A stretch of 64,000 nucleotides of DNA from Erwinia piriflorinigrans CFBP 5888 (GTDB taxonomy: Bacteria; Pseudomonadota; Gammaproteobacteria; Enterobacterales; Enterobacteriaceae): the NCBI RefSeq assembly GCF_001050515.1, contig NZ_CAHS01000021.1, positions 248,001-312,000 of the forward strand, written 5' to 3'. The first letter of the stretch is position 1, and every line of letters starts with the position of its first letter. Both the position numbers and the translations under genes were made by a program. The notes beneath the pieces were generated by a model. It was given only the letters and a program-made list of their open reading frames with translations, made no database searches and had not been told where the DNA came from. Positions 56,410 to 64,000 of this stretch are shown here, one piece after another.

Positions 56410-57666
56410 TCATCTGTAGGTTTTGTAGTTGAGTGATGAAATGTGTATTTTTAAAATAATCCCATTCTTAAAAAAATAATTCATTATCGTCAGGGAAAAC
56501 AGTTCAGTCATTAATACACTCCAGGCAGCCCCCTTTAATCCCCAGAAGAAAACAAAGCAGTAAGACATCAATAGCCCAACGATCGCCAACAGGATGTTTT
56601 TTTTCAGTAAATAATTTAAACCACCCTCTTTTACTATATAGCGCCAGGCTATCGTCCCCAGTGCCGAAAAGCAGGTTGCCAACGACAACAACGTCATCAG
56701 ATCTGTCGAGGATGCATAGGCTGGCCCGTAAAGGACGTTAATGATGCGGTGCCCCACTAGCGCAATCACAGCAAGCATCAGGAGAGAAACTATCACCACA
56801 TAACCATAAAGTCGTGAGGCCAGCTTTATCGCCATATGCGGTTTTGCTCTGAAAATATCAGAGAAACCTGATGTAATAATGGCCAACGGAATAAAGATCC
56901 ATGAAGCCGCCACGGTGCTCGCGGCGTTAAACAGTCCCAGTTCATGAGTCGAGCCTAATCCTGTCAGAAAGAACTGTACCATTTTCACCTGAATAGAAAT
57001 AAATATGCTGGAGATCGCCAAAGGCAAACCAGAACGTATCAGATAGCGCAGATAAGAGTGATTCTTGCGACGTGAAGTGAAGCTCAGAGCGTGAGTCCGG
57101 TAAAAGCACCTGCGCTTAATCAAGTATGGCAATAAGCTGGCGACAATCATCGATAGCGACAACCATACCGGACTGAGTTTATACCAGGCAATGCTAAAGC
57201 TGATAACAAAGCTGACTATCAGGCCTGTGACGTTGGCGATGGTATTTAAGCGCGAATTAAGGTGCACATTGTTATAGACGCTGAAAATATCCTGCGTGAC
57301 AAAAAGAGTAGAAAAAAAAGCAGCCACGGCAAACACGATAAAATCAGCACCCATCATCAGCCAAATATATAGCAGAGCAGGCACTGAAAGTATGAGCAAT
57401 AACACCATGCGCAATGATTTCACTGAGTTCATCAGCCGCATCCCTTTTTTCTGACAATCACTCATTGTTTTAAAGAGAATAGTCTCAGTACCAAAAATAG
57501 CGACAGTCTGAACAATGGAAAAAAGGGATACGGTAATGGCTACTTTCCCAAATATGTCAGGACCGAAAGATTTGGCCACGAATGAGGTAACAAAAATCAC
57601 GCCGAAAATCGATGCTATTTTCTCGCTCATCATCCATGCGGCATTCAACATCGCACTGTATTTCAT
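56410..57666 (-). CDS. Wzx-like polysaccharide flippase
   Basis: This 418-residue integral membrane protein of the MOP/PST superfamily has about twelve hydrophobic segments, with the typical N-terminal SFVAKSFGPDIFGKVAITVSLFSIVQTVAIFGTETILFK and the mid-protein SGLPLAISSIFISIQVKMVQFFL. It could flip an undecaprenyl-linked oligosaccharide. The ATG at 57666 follows AAGGATG; the longer open frame upstream lacks a ribosome binding site. It is AT-rich and stands with only the ATP-grasp gene, not inside a normal O-antigen operon. Confidence 0.82.
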   Translation of the reverse strand: MKYSAMLNAAWMMSEKIASIFGVIFVTSFVAKSFGPDIFGKVAITVSLFSIVQTVAIFGTETILFKTMSDCQKKGMRLMNSVKSLRMVLLLILSVPALLYIWLMMGADFIVFAVAAFFSTLFVTQDIFSVYNNVHLNSRLNTIANVTGLIVSFVISFSIAWYKLSPVWLSLSMIVASLLPYLIKRRCFYRTHALSFTSRRKNHSYLRYLIRSGLPLAISSIFISIQVKMVQFFLTGLGSTHELGLFNAASTVAASWIFIPLAIITSGFSDIFRAKPHMAIKLASRLYGYVVIVSLLMLAVIALVGHRIINVLYGPAYASSTDLMTLLSLATCFSALGTIAWRYIVKEGGLNYLLKKNILLAIVGLLMSYCFVFFWGLKGAAWSVLMTELFSLTIMNYFFKNGIILKIHISSLNYKTYR

Positions 57667-58220
57667 TGAAGCATCCTTTGTGTTTCCTGTTTTAAAGCAC
57701 CACCAATACTTCCGTGTCCACAACTGAATCAACGCTGACTTAAACTCTGACGTAAAGTGAGTAACGAGAGCTGTCTTCCCCCCGGAGCACGAATTTTAAC
57801 AGGACTGCCCCTCACCGCCGAAGAAGACTATTTTCTAATCGAAAGATAATTTCATGCCCATCATCCGCAGTTATCCCGTGCGATGATAGTCACTTATGGT
57901 TTTCACTTAACTCATGAGAACGACATTGAAGTTAGCACATTTTTTTTTAGCTTCCCGCTGGAGTTTTCCTAATTCTTCCTTTTTTACCAACTGATATGAG
58001 AGAAAGTTATAGCAAAAGACAGCAATATCAAAAGCCATCAAAACTATTTCTATAAATTTCGGATGAATCCCATAATGTTATTTTACTCATAATCCCCTAA
58101 CGTAAGACATGACAACCTAATCAACTGATTATTCAGGTCTCGATAATATCTGAAAAAACAGATCCACCTATTAATGTAGTCATTCTTACCCCCGTATTGT
58201 TAAGAAAGGTAATGACATTT
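57667..58220. other. AT-rich gap of about 550 bases
   Basis: No convincing gene is visible. It must hold the promoter for the flippase/ATP-grasp pair on the minus strand. No JUMPstart-like element was recognised. Confidence 0.45.
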
Positions 58221-58613
58221 ATGAGAAAGTCTCGATATACCGAAGAGCAAATCACCAGCGCCATTAAAGCTTCTGAAAACGGCACGAGCGTAAAAGATAT
58301 CTGTGACACATTAAAAATTTCTGCGGCGACCTTGTATAGCTGGAAAAAGAAGTATGCCGGGCTTTCTTCAGAAAATGGACGAAAAATGAAAGACCTGGAG
58401 GAAAAACTGCATAATATTGAACGTGAGTTACGGGCTCTCTCATCAGACAAAGAGATGCTACAAAGCGTGCTCAAGCACTTTTTCACCACTAAAGATAAGC
58501 GGCAGGCGGTTAATTTTCTCCAGAATATCTATCAAATAGGTACACGCCGCAGCTGTCGCTTGCTGGATATCAGCCGCAGTGTTTACCACTATCCTAACAA
58601 TGGTGAAAACTGA
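58221..58613 (+). pseudogene. IS3-family OrfA relic fused to the start of OrfB
   Basis: This 130-codon frame begins RKSRYTEEQITSAIKASENG with the HTH SVKDICDTLKISAATLYSWKKKY. A leucine-zipper-like stretch (LEEKLHNIERELRALSSDKEMLQSVLK) follows. It then runs in frame into KRQAVNFLQNIYQIGTRRSC, the beginning of an OrfB of the IS407/IS51 subgroup, and stops. The catalytic DDE domain is gone, so it cannot transpose. It normally needs a frameshift to join the two frames, so the in-frame joining is odd. It may be a remnant or an exapted DNA-binding protein. No inverted repeats were found. Confidence 0.65.
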
Positions 58614-59450
58614 TCGTGGTATCAATGCCAGTATGTCGATGTGTAAACCGATCAAATAAAAATATTCTTATGGCTGATTGAACATTCCCGATCGCCCTTC
58701 GTTGCGGAAAATTGCCGATGACTGGTTTAGCACCTGGCTCCGTTACCTGACTGCACCACCGAAAAATCAATAGCATCAACAGGTTCAGCGCGCGTTTATC
58801 TTTTTCACCCGGGTAAACGTGCCGCCATCAGCATCGCCATAACTTAACTATTTTTCAACGCTGCGTTGTTACGGTACTTCACACGTAAAGCGGTGGCCGA
58901 TAAGCCTGATCACCTCGAAATAAGTATTAATCATACTTACCATTTAAGCCAATAACCCTGTCGTTAGTAGGCATTAGAGCTCATGTTACTTATTTTTAGC
59001 GATAGGCGATGCCGTCGGTATCCGTATCTTCAGCTGCTCTTTAAATCGTAAATTTGATTTACGGGTGGCATTTACGCACGAAGCACAGCACGAATAGGGG
59101 CCTTAACGCATTTCACCCAGGCTTGACAAGTCGCCCCGCGGGGATGCAAAAACGAAGGGATGACGCCCACCAGCCAGCCCTCATAGCCAGCAATGTCGGA
59201 AATAATTGACTCCAGCCCAGTCGCCCTTCATCCCTTGTGTGTGACACATTCACGCTGAATGAAATCGCCACCGCTAGCGTGCCGAGCAGACCGTGGCCAG
59301 GCACCAGAATAAGCACGAAATATCAAAATTAAACGAAACGCCAATAGATTTGATGTAGCGCGCAGTGTTCCACAGGCGTTGCGGCACCATTTATCTCCAC
59401 CATGTTCCAATAAACCCCTCCTCATTTACTTTTAGTTTCTCATTAAAACC
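58614..59450. other. Degenerate gap of about 840 bases
   Basis: No intact gene. It contains a short inverted repeat CGTAAAT (59047-59053) with ATTTACG (59057-59063) and several short open frames without homology by eye. It is probably decayed mobile-element or island DNA. Confidence 0.45.
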
Positions 59451-60383
59451 ATGTCTGAAGCACTATTAAACCCACGCAGCGAAAGCGGATTTACGCTGTA
59501 CTTAGCCCTGGTTACAGGAAGAATCACTCCCGACACGTTGTGGCATTCCCCCACTTATCGGGCCAAATTTTTGCTACGCTCGCTGGTGTTTCCACGGGCC
59601 AGCATGCGCCACCTGCATCAGTTGGCGGTGCTGCCGGAAATGCGTCATGCGCTGAATATTCAGGCCACGCTGCCCGGTAAAATACACCGACCTTATCTTT
59701 ACCTGGGGTTATCCTCCTGCCAGCGCGCGCAGGCTTTAGGCCAGCATTACGCGTTTTTGCAGCAGCTTTCCCGTCACGCATTACGTCAGGCCATGCTGTC
59801 GCCGCAGCAAACTGAACTTGTTAGTTTCAGCGGTAAGGACGATACGCATTTCAAGGTGACTCTTGCCTGTAACGGTCGATGTGAACGCGAAGGCGAAGTC
59901 AATATGTCCCTCAGCTGTAATGATACGCTGTTGGCGATAGTGACGTTTTCGGTTATTCAGCGTGACGGACAGCGGGTATTACTTATTGGTGGAATGCAGG
60001 GCGCACACAGCGAAACGCCTCACGAAACGATCCGCCTGGCGACCCGTTCCTGTTATGGGCTGTTTCCTAAACGTGTGCTGTTAGAGATGGTTTCACTGCT
60101 GGCGCGTGCGACGGGGATCGGTGCTATTCAGGCGGTCAGTAATTGTGGGCACACCTATTACAGCCTCCGCTACCGCTACAAAAAGCGCGCCGTATTCCTC
60201 GCCAGCTATGATGAATTCTGGCAGTCGCTGAACGCTGAAAAGGTGTCACGCCAGCTGTGGCAACTGCCGCTGGAGTTCGCTCAGAAGACAATGGAGGAGA
60301 TCCCCAGTAAGAAACGTGCTGAGTATCGCCGCCGTTATGAACTGCTGGAGGATCTGCGCCAGCAGTTCACACGTTTTCACTAA
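59451..60383 (+). CDS. VirK/YbjX family (DUF535) protein
   Basis: This 310-residue DUF535 protein resembles VirK of Shigella/Salmonella and E. coli YbjX. Landmarks are RAKFLLRSLVFPRASMRHLHQLA, FSGKDDTHFKVTLACNGRCEREGEVNMSL, IGGMQGAHSETPHETIRLATRSCYGLFPKRVLLEM and FWQSLNAEKV. Family members are linked to resistance to antimicrobial peptides and to outer-membrane export or lipid A modification, though the activity is not settled. The ATG has no clear ribosome binding site. It is followed by a small convergent gene on the other strand. Confidence 0.85.
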   Translation: MSEALLNPRSESGFTLYLALVTGRITPDTLWHSPTYRAKFLLRSLVFPRASMRHLHQLAVLPEMRHALNIQATLPGKIHRPYLYLGLSSCQRAQALGQHYAFLQQLSRHALRQAMLSPQQTELVSFSGKDDTHFKVTLACNGRCEREGEVNMSLSCNDTLLAIVTFSVIQRDGQRVLLIGGMQGAHSETPHETIRLATRSCYGLFPKRVLLEMVSLLARATGIGAIQAVSNCGHTYYSLRYRYKKRAVFLASYDEFWQSLNAEKVSRQLWQLPLEFAQKTMEEIPSKKRAEYRRRYELLEDLRQQFTRFH

Positions 60384-60389
60384 CGGGAA

Positions 60390-60833
60390 CTATTGTTCAG
60401 AGGATTCCGGCTGGACTTCGTCGATTTTCCAGCCATCGCGCTCGTGGACCAGCGTCACCAGCAGATGCTGCCTGTCGCTGGGATCGCGCCCGAGCGTGAC
60501 ATCACCTGCCGCCCGCTTACCGCTATAGGTAAAACTGCTGACGCTGACGTTATTGACCCAGCCATCACTGTAGTCCTGATCCTGTAGAAAATAGTCGTCA
60601 TCCATGCCGTCCGGGCTTTTAATCAGCAGGTTAATTTTTTGCAGCAACCGCTGGGTGACATACTCATTTAACAGCGGATCGTGTTCATCGATCGGACTTT
60701 CTTCTTTACTCAGCGCCGTCAGATACCAGTTGTAAAAGGCCAGACTGGTGCTCTGAGGATCGTTATTATGCTCCGCCGCCGGCGCCCCAAAGGCGACGAT
60801 CGCTGTCACCAGCATCAGCAACCACTTTTTCAT
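60390..60833 (-). CDS. Secreted DUF3828-like protein
   Basis: This 147-residue protein has a signal peptide MKKWLLMLVTAIVAFGAPAAE and a mature domain with FYNWYLTAL near its start and a C-terminal GWKIDEVQPE. This is the pattern of DUF3828 (YbjP/YqhG-like) periplasmic proteins. The start at 60833 has GGAG nine bases upstream; the frame opens three codons earlier with GTG. It is convergent with the virK-like gene. Function is unknown. Confidence 0.72.
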   Translation of the reverse strand: MKKWLLMLVTAIVAFGAPAAEHNNDPQSTSLAFYNWYLTALSKEESPIDEHDPLLNEYVTQRLLQKINLLIKSPDGMDDDYFLQDQDYSDGWVNNVSVSSFTYSGKRAAGDVTLGRDPSDRQHLLVTLVHERDGWKIDEVQPESSEQ

Positions 60834-61108
60834 GCAAACCACTCCGGATAACTCACGTCTTCATCCCCTTATCTATCATGCCTTCTGGTACGCCAGTGAT
60901 TGTATTGAATTTAGCCGGCTAATCCACCTTCCCCCTCTACTTTGTGACTATTTTTAGTCATCGTTTATCGTAGATTAGGGGTGGACAGCCCCTTATGCAG
61001 GCAAACGTTCCGCGAATGCCCCTCGAAAAATCACCTCGCTTCCCGTTCAAGCCCGCTGCCAGGGGTAGTGTGCTCCGGCTAGCCGTCGATATCATGCTAA
61101 AGACCCGA

Positions 61109-64000
61109 TTAATCACTTCGCCCCATATCGCGCTCACCTCGGAAATGATGGTGCCAGGGGGTGGGAACTTTCCGTTTCCCGCCGCGCATTTCATAGAATG
61201 TGATGGCGTAACCGCCGTTCACACCGGGCTTCAGCGCCAGATAATTGATCCACAGATCCCTGAGCTGCCCCCCGGTATCCTTTACCCGCACCTGAACACG
61301 CTTGCTGCTGGCATCGATCGCCAGCAGAGTGCCGTAGCGATCGTTTTGCGCAGCGGCGTCATCGCGGAACGTCAGCTGACGGGTGGTCGCTTCCAGCGTG
61401 CCTCTGCCTGTATTGACCACCGAACCCCAGGGACGCAAGTAGTTATTGTATCGCTGCCATTTATCATCGTTTCCTTCGACGTCATGTGCACTCTCCTGTT
61501 CTTCAGGCAGGCTATCCAGACGGTGGACTTCCAGCGGAATATCTCCCTTCGCAGCCATAAAGCTTGTGCGGTTTTCAAGCAGATCGTTGCTGCCGAGGTG
61601 CTGGTCACCACCGCGATAAAGCAACACACCATCACGATGGGTGAGCACCCCCGCCACTGACAGGTTCAAACAGTGCTGACTATGCAATGTACCGCCCTGG
61701 TTATCCAGCGTGCGAGCATTAAGGCTCAACGTTTCTCCACTCTGCACCAGCCCACCCTGATTCAGCAGAGCCAGCGCCGAACCGGCGCGTAAAGTGTCAG
61801 AATGAATGTGCAAATCGCCGTTGGCCTGAATATCGAACCCGGCCTGACCGCTGTTATCGAACTGTGCCACATTGAGCGCAAACATTCGGGTGGAGACCAG
61901 CTGGCCGGCCCGGTTATTCAGCCTGGTCGCATTGAGCGTCAGCGTATCGCCGCTGTGCAGCTTATCTCGCTGATTATCTAGCGATCCGGCACGATAAACG
62001 CCGACGCCCTTACTGTTCAGCCTGCCGTCCGCGTTGTCCAACTGCGCAGCCGCCAGGCTTAGCCCATCGTAGCTGCTGAAGACTCCCCAACGGTTAGCCA
62101 CCTGCTCTGCGGCGATGTGCTGGTTGCCGTTGCTGCGTATGGCTCCCCTGTCGTTATCCAGTAACCCCATAATGCCCAGCCTGAGTTGCTGTCGGCTGTC
62201 CACGGCTCCAGCGGTATTGAGCAGCGACTGCGCGTTAAGCTGTAATCCTTCCCCGCTCTGCACTCTGCCGTGGCGGTTGTCCAGCGCCTGCTTCAAGTCC
62301 AGCCGCATCGCCTTCTGACTGTAGAACAGACCGCCCAGCTGGTTATCTGCCCTCTGGGCAGCCACGGTGAGCCTGCCGCCGGACAGTAGCTGCCCATCCC
62401 GATTATCCAGATTGCCGCTAAAGGGCTCCCTGGCTGAACCTTTCAGGTTCAGCGGCCCCGTGGCGCTCAATTTTCCACTGCGATTATCGGTGTCTGACAC
62501 GATGTGGAGATCCAAACCCCCGGCAGACTGCACCACGCCGTTGGCGTTATCCAGTACGGTTGCCGTGATCGCCGCATCCTCCAGGCTTTGGATTCGGCCC
62601 TCGCGATTGTTGATGTCGTCACTGACGGCGTCCCAGCCACCTTGACTGCCAATTCGTCCCTGCATATTGAAGATATGTGGCGCATGCAGCCTCTGTGAGC
62701 GTTTGCTAAAAATTCGGCCGCTGCCGTTATCCAGCCCGGCGGTGAAGTCCATTTCCAGGCTGTCGAGCGTATTAACGACCCCCTGTGCATTATGCAGATC
62801 GGCGGCGTGCACCACGGTACGGCCATTCCCGGTCAGCGTTCCCCCTTGGTTATTCCAGTCGCCTGCCAACCGTAACGAAAGCGCCTGCTGGCTTGACACC
62901 ATGCCGCGCTGGCGGTTGGTCAACTCCTTGCCCTGCAAGGAGAGGTCGCCTGCGCTTTGCAGCGAGCCGCCGTCATTATCCAGCCTGCTGGTCGTCCCGC
63001 CCTGCCAACTCAGACCCTGCTGCGCCGTGATCTTTCCACCCTGATTACTGACATCGCCAATGCTGTTCAGGATCATTTCGCCACCTGATTGCAACCTGCC
63101 ACCGTCGTTGTTGAAGCGACGGGCTGCCGCATTGACCTGGCTGCCGCCCTGCGCGGCTCCGCCACGGTTCTCCCAGTCGCCATCGGTACGCACAACCAAC
63201 GCCTCACCGGCCTCAAGCAGACCCTTTGTGTTGTCCAGCGCCAGTTTTATTGTCAGGTTGAGTTCCCGTAGCGCAATGATTTTGCCCAGCAGATTACCCA
63301 ACCGCTGTGCGGTCAGTTCCAGCCTTTCGCCGCTGATTGCGCCGCTATGATTATCTGCCGCCTCCGAGGCACGAAGCATCAGCCGCTTGCCGGACAGTAG
63401 CCTGCCTTGATCATTGTCTATGGCCCGTGCGACAAGTGTCGTCGCGCTTCCTCCCTGTATCGTACCGCCACGGTTATTCACTTCGCCTCGGGTGCGTATA
63501 TTCATGGCCTCACCGGCAGCCAGCAGCCCTTGCGCATTGTCCAGCGCCTTAACGGCGTACAGGTTCAATCCCTGGAGAGCAATGACGCTGCCCTGCGTAT
63601 TGGCAAAATAGTGCGTGGTCAGATCGAGTCGCTGTGCACTGATTTCACCCGCGCGATTGTCCAGTCCCTGCCGGGTGGAAAGGTTCAGATCGCCCTGACC
63701 GATCAGCTGTCCCTGCACGTTATTGACGTGCTGCGTGGCGATTTGCAGCTGCCCGCCGTTGATGATGCCGGAGCCGTTATTAACGGCCCCCCCGACATTG
63801 ATGTTCAACAGAGCCCCCGACAGCAGCTCTCCGCGAGCGTTATGAATATCGCCGCCAACGGTCAGATTCAGTGCTAACCGGCTATAGACGCTGCCGTACT
63901 GGTTAGCCAGACTGCCGACGTCAAGCGTCAGATCGCCGTTGCTGCCCAGCTCGGCGTCACGATTATCCAGCGCGCCATGCAGCGCGAAACGGCTCTTTCC
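61109..64000 (-). CDS. Filamentous haemagglutinin / two-partner-secretion adhesin, 3' part
   Basis: A single frame stays open from the window edge to a stop at 61109 and encodes at least 963 residues; the 5' end lies outside the window. About 700 residues are imperfect ~20-residue repeats of the type LDN-x-x-G-x-L-x-S (for example LDNRHGRVQSGEGLQLNAQ), the FHA/CdiA/HecA beta-helix. The final ~140 residues (AHDVEGNDDKWQRYNNYLRP, LTFRDDAAAQNDRYGTLLAI, LWINYLALKPGVNGGYAI) resemble the segment that in full-length TpsA proteins precedes several hundred more residues. The protein then stops 15 residues after a CCCCC tract; a one-base loss there opens another ~65 codons. So the adhesin or toxin C-terminus seems lost. 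No CdiI-like immunity gene follows. Confidence 0.85.
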   Translation of the reverse strand, partial: GKSRFALHGALDNRDAELGSNGDLTLDVGSLANQYGSVYSRLALNLTVGGDIHNARGELLSGALLNINVGGAVNNGSGIINGGQLQIATQHVNNVQGQLIGQGDLNLSTRQGLDNRAGEISAQRLDLTTHYFANTQGSVIALQGLNLYAVKALDNAQGLLAAGEAMNIRTRGEVNNRGGTIQGGSATTLVARAIDNDQGRLLSGKRLMLRASEAADNHSGAISGERLELTAQRLGNLLGKIIALRELNLTIKLALDNTKGLLEAGEALVVRTDGDWENRGGAAQGGSQVNAAARRFNNDGGRLQSGGEMILNSIGDVSNQGGKITAQQGLSWQGGTTSRLDNDGGSLQSAGDLSLQGKELTNRQRGMVSSQQALSLRLAGDWNNQGGTLTGNGRTVVHAADLHNAQGVVNTLDSLEMDFTAGLDNGSGRIFSKRSQRLHAPHIFNMQGRIGSQGGWDAVSDDINNREGRIQSLEDAAITATVLDNANGVVQSAGGLDLHIVSDTDNRSGKLSATGPLNLKGSAREPFSGNLDNRDGQLLSGGRLTVAAQRADNQLGGLFYSQKAMRLDLKQALDNRHGRVQSGEGLQLNAQSLLNTAGAVDSRQQLRLGIMGLLDNDRGAIRSNGNQHIAAEQVANRWGVFSSYDGLSLAAAQLDNADGRLNSKGVGVYRAGSLDNQRDKLHSGDTLTLNATRLNNRAGQLVSTRMFALNVAQFDNSGQAGFDIQANGDLHIHSDTLRAGSALALLNQGGLVQSGETLSLNARTLDNQGGTLHSQHCLNLSVAGVLTHRDGVLLYRGGDQHLGSNDLLENRTSFMAAKGDIPLEVHRLDSLPEEQESAHDVEGNDDKWQRYNNYLRPWGSVVNTGRGTLEATTRQLTFRDDAAAQNDRYGTLLAIDASSKRVQVRVKDTGGQLRDLWINYLALKPGVNGGYAITFYEMRGGKRKVPTPWHHHFRGERDMGRSD
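61640..64000 (-). repeat. FHA beta-helix repeat tract
   Basis: Degenerate units of about 60 bases (20 residues) are seen with the recurring pattern LDN-xx-G-x-(L/V)-x-S-x-x-x-(L)-x-L. They recur without break through this interval and continue past the window edge. Confidence 0.8.

Noticed and set aside
59113-59316. Minus-strand open frame (67 codons) in the degenerate gap
   Set aside because: The frame is proline/glycine/arginine-rich at one end and hydrophobic at the other, with no ribosome binding site or homology; it looks like decayed DNA.
60995-61660. Long plus-strand open frame over the end of the haemagglutinin gene
   Set aside because: It lies antisense to a repeat-rich coding frame and shows no domain or ribosome binding site; similar shadows recur along the FHA tract.
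1-64000. tRNA, rRNA, CRISPR arrays and prophage genes
   Set aside because: No cloverleaf-like segment, regular short repeat array or phage structural gene was recognised in the window.

Overview
The window looks like chromosome of an Enterobacterales plant- or environment-associated bacterium of the Erwinia/Pantoea group (Erwiniaceae). Two things point there: a desferrioxamine cluster of the Erwinia amylovora type (dfoA-dfoC with a convergent ferrioxamine receptor), and a gltP / acs-yjcH-actP / yjcE / ghxP / soxR-soxS block in nearly the order of Escherichia coli. The species cannot be fixed from the sequence alone. Nearly all of the DNA is ordinary, GC-moderate, densely coding chromosome. 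The 55.5-61 kb stretch and the gap after sbmA are more AT-rich and carry relics.

Layout. 0-6 kb: desferrioxamine synthesis (dfoA, dfoC) and its TonB-dependent receptor, with a Fur box. 6-14 kb: complete ferric citrate system fecI-fecR-fecA-fecBCDE, with Fur boxes and a fecA/fecB hairpin. 14-21 kb: DUF4354-like secreted protein, glucose-dehydrogenase-like SDR, ArsR regulator plus Old Yellow Enzyme, hchA, ybiV/supH and a YdcJ/HglS-type dioxygenase. 20.7-21.2 kb: a compact locus that reads as an unannotated type I toxin-antitoxin module. It has a 31-residue hydrophobic peptide behind a long structured leader, and a divergent ~96-nt small RNA whose first 18 nt are perfectly complementary to that leader. 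21-34 kb: trehalase treF, LysE exporter, a LeuC/LeuD-like dehydratase with divergent LysR, a YrdC-domain protein, a PRISE-type reductase with divergent LysR, and a three-subunit gluconate 2-dehydrogenase. 34-41 kb: PAS3-GGDEF-EAL protein, sbmA, a relic-bearing gap, and an Aer-like chemoreceptor with a sigma-28 promoter. 41-55 kb: gltP, acs-yjcH-actP, yfaZ, a CidA/CidB pair with divergent LysR, yjcE, ghxP (PurR box), gst, and soxR/soxS around a textbook SoxR operator. 55.5-64 kb: an orphan ATP-grasp/flippase pair, an IS3 relic, VirK/YbjX, DUF3828 and the 3' end of a large filamentous haemagglutinin gene running off the window.

How the genes fit together: the first 14 kb is an iron-acquisition block (own siderophore, its receptor and citrate-iron uptake). 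The oxidoreductases at 14-18 kb suggest electrophile/carbonyl detoxification. The gluconate dehydrogenase and SDR suggest periplasmic and cytosolic sugar oxidation. The 41-52 kb block handles organic acids (glutamate, acetate and possibly pyruvate). The strongest new observation is the type I toxin-antitoxin-like locus at 20703-21217.
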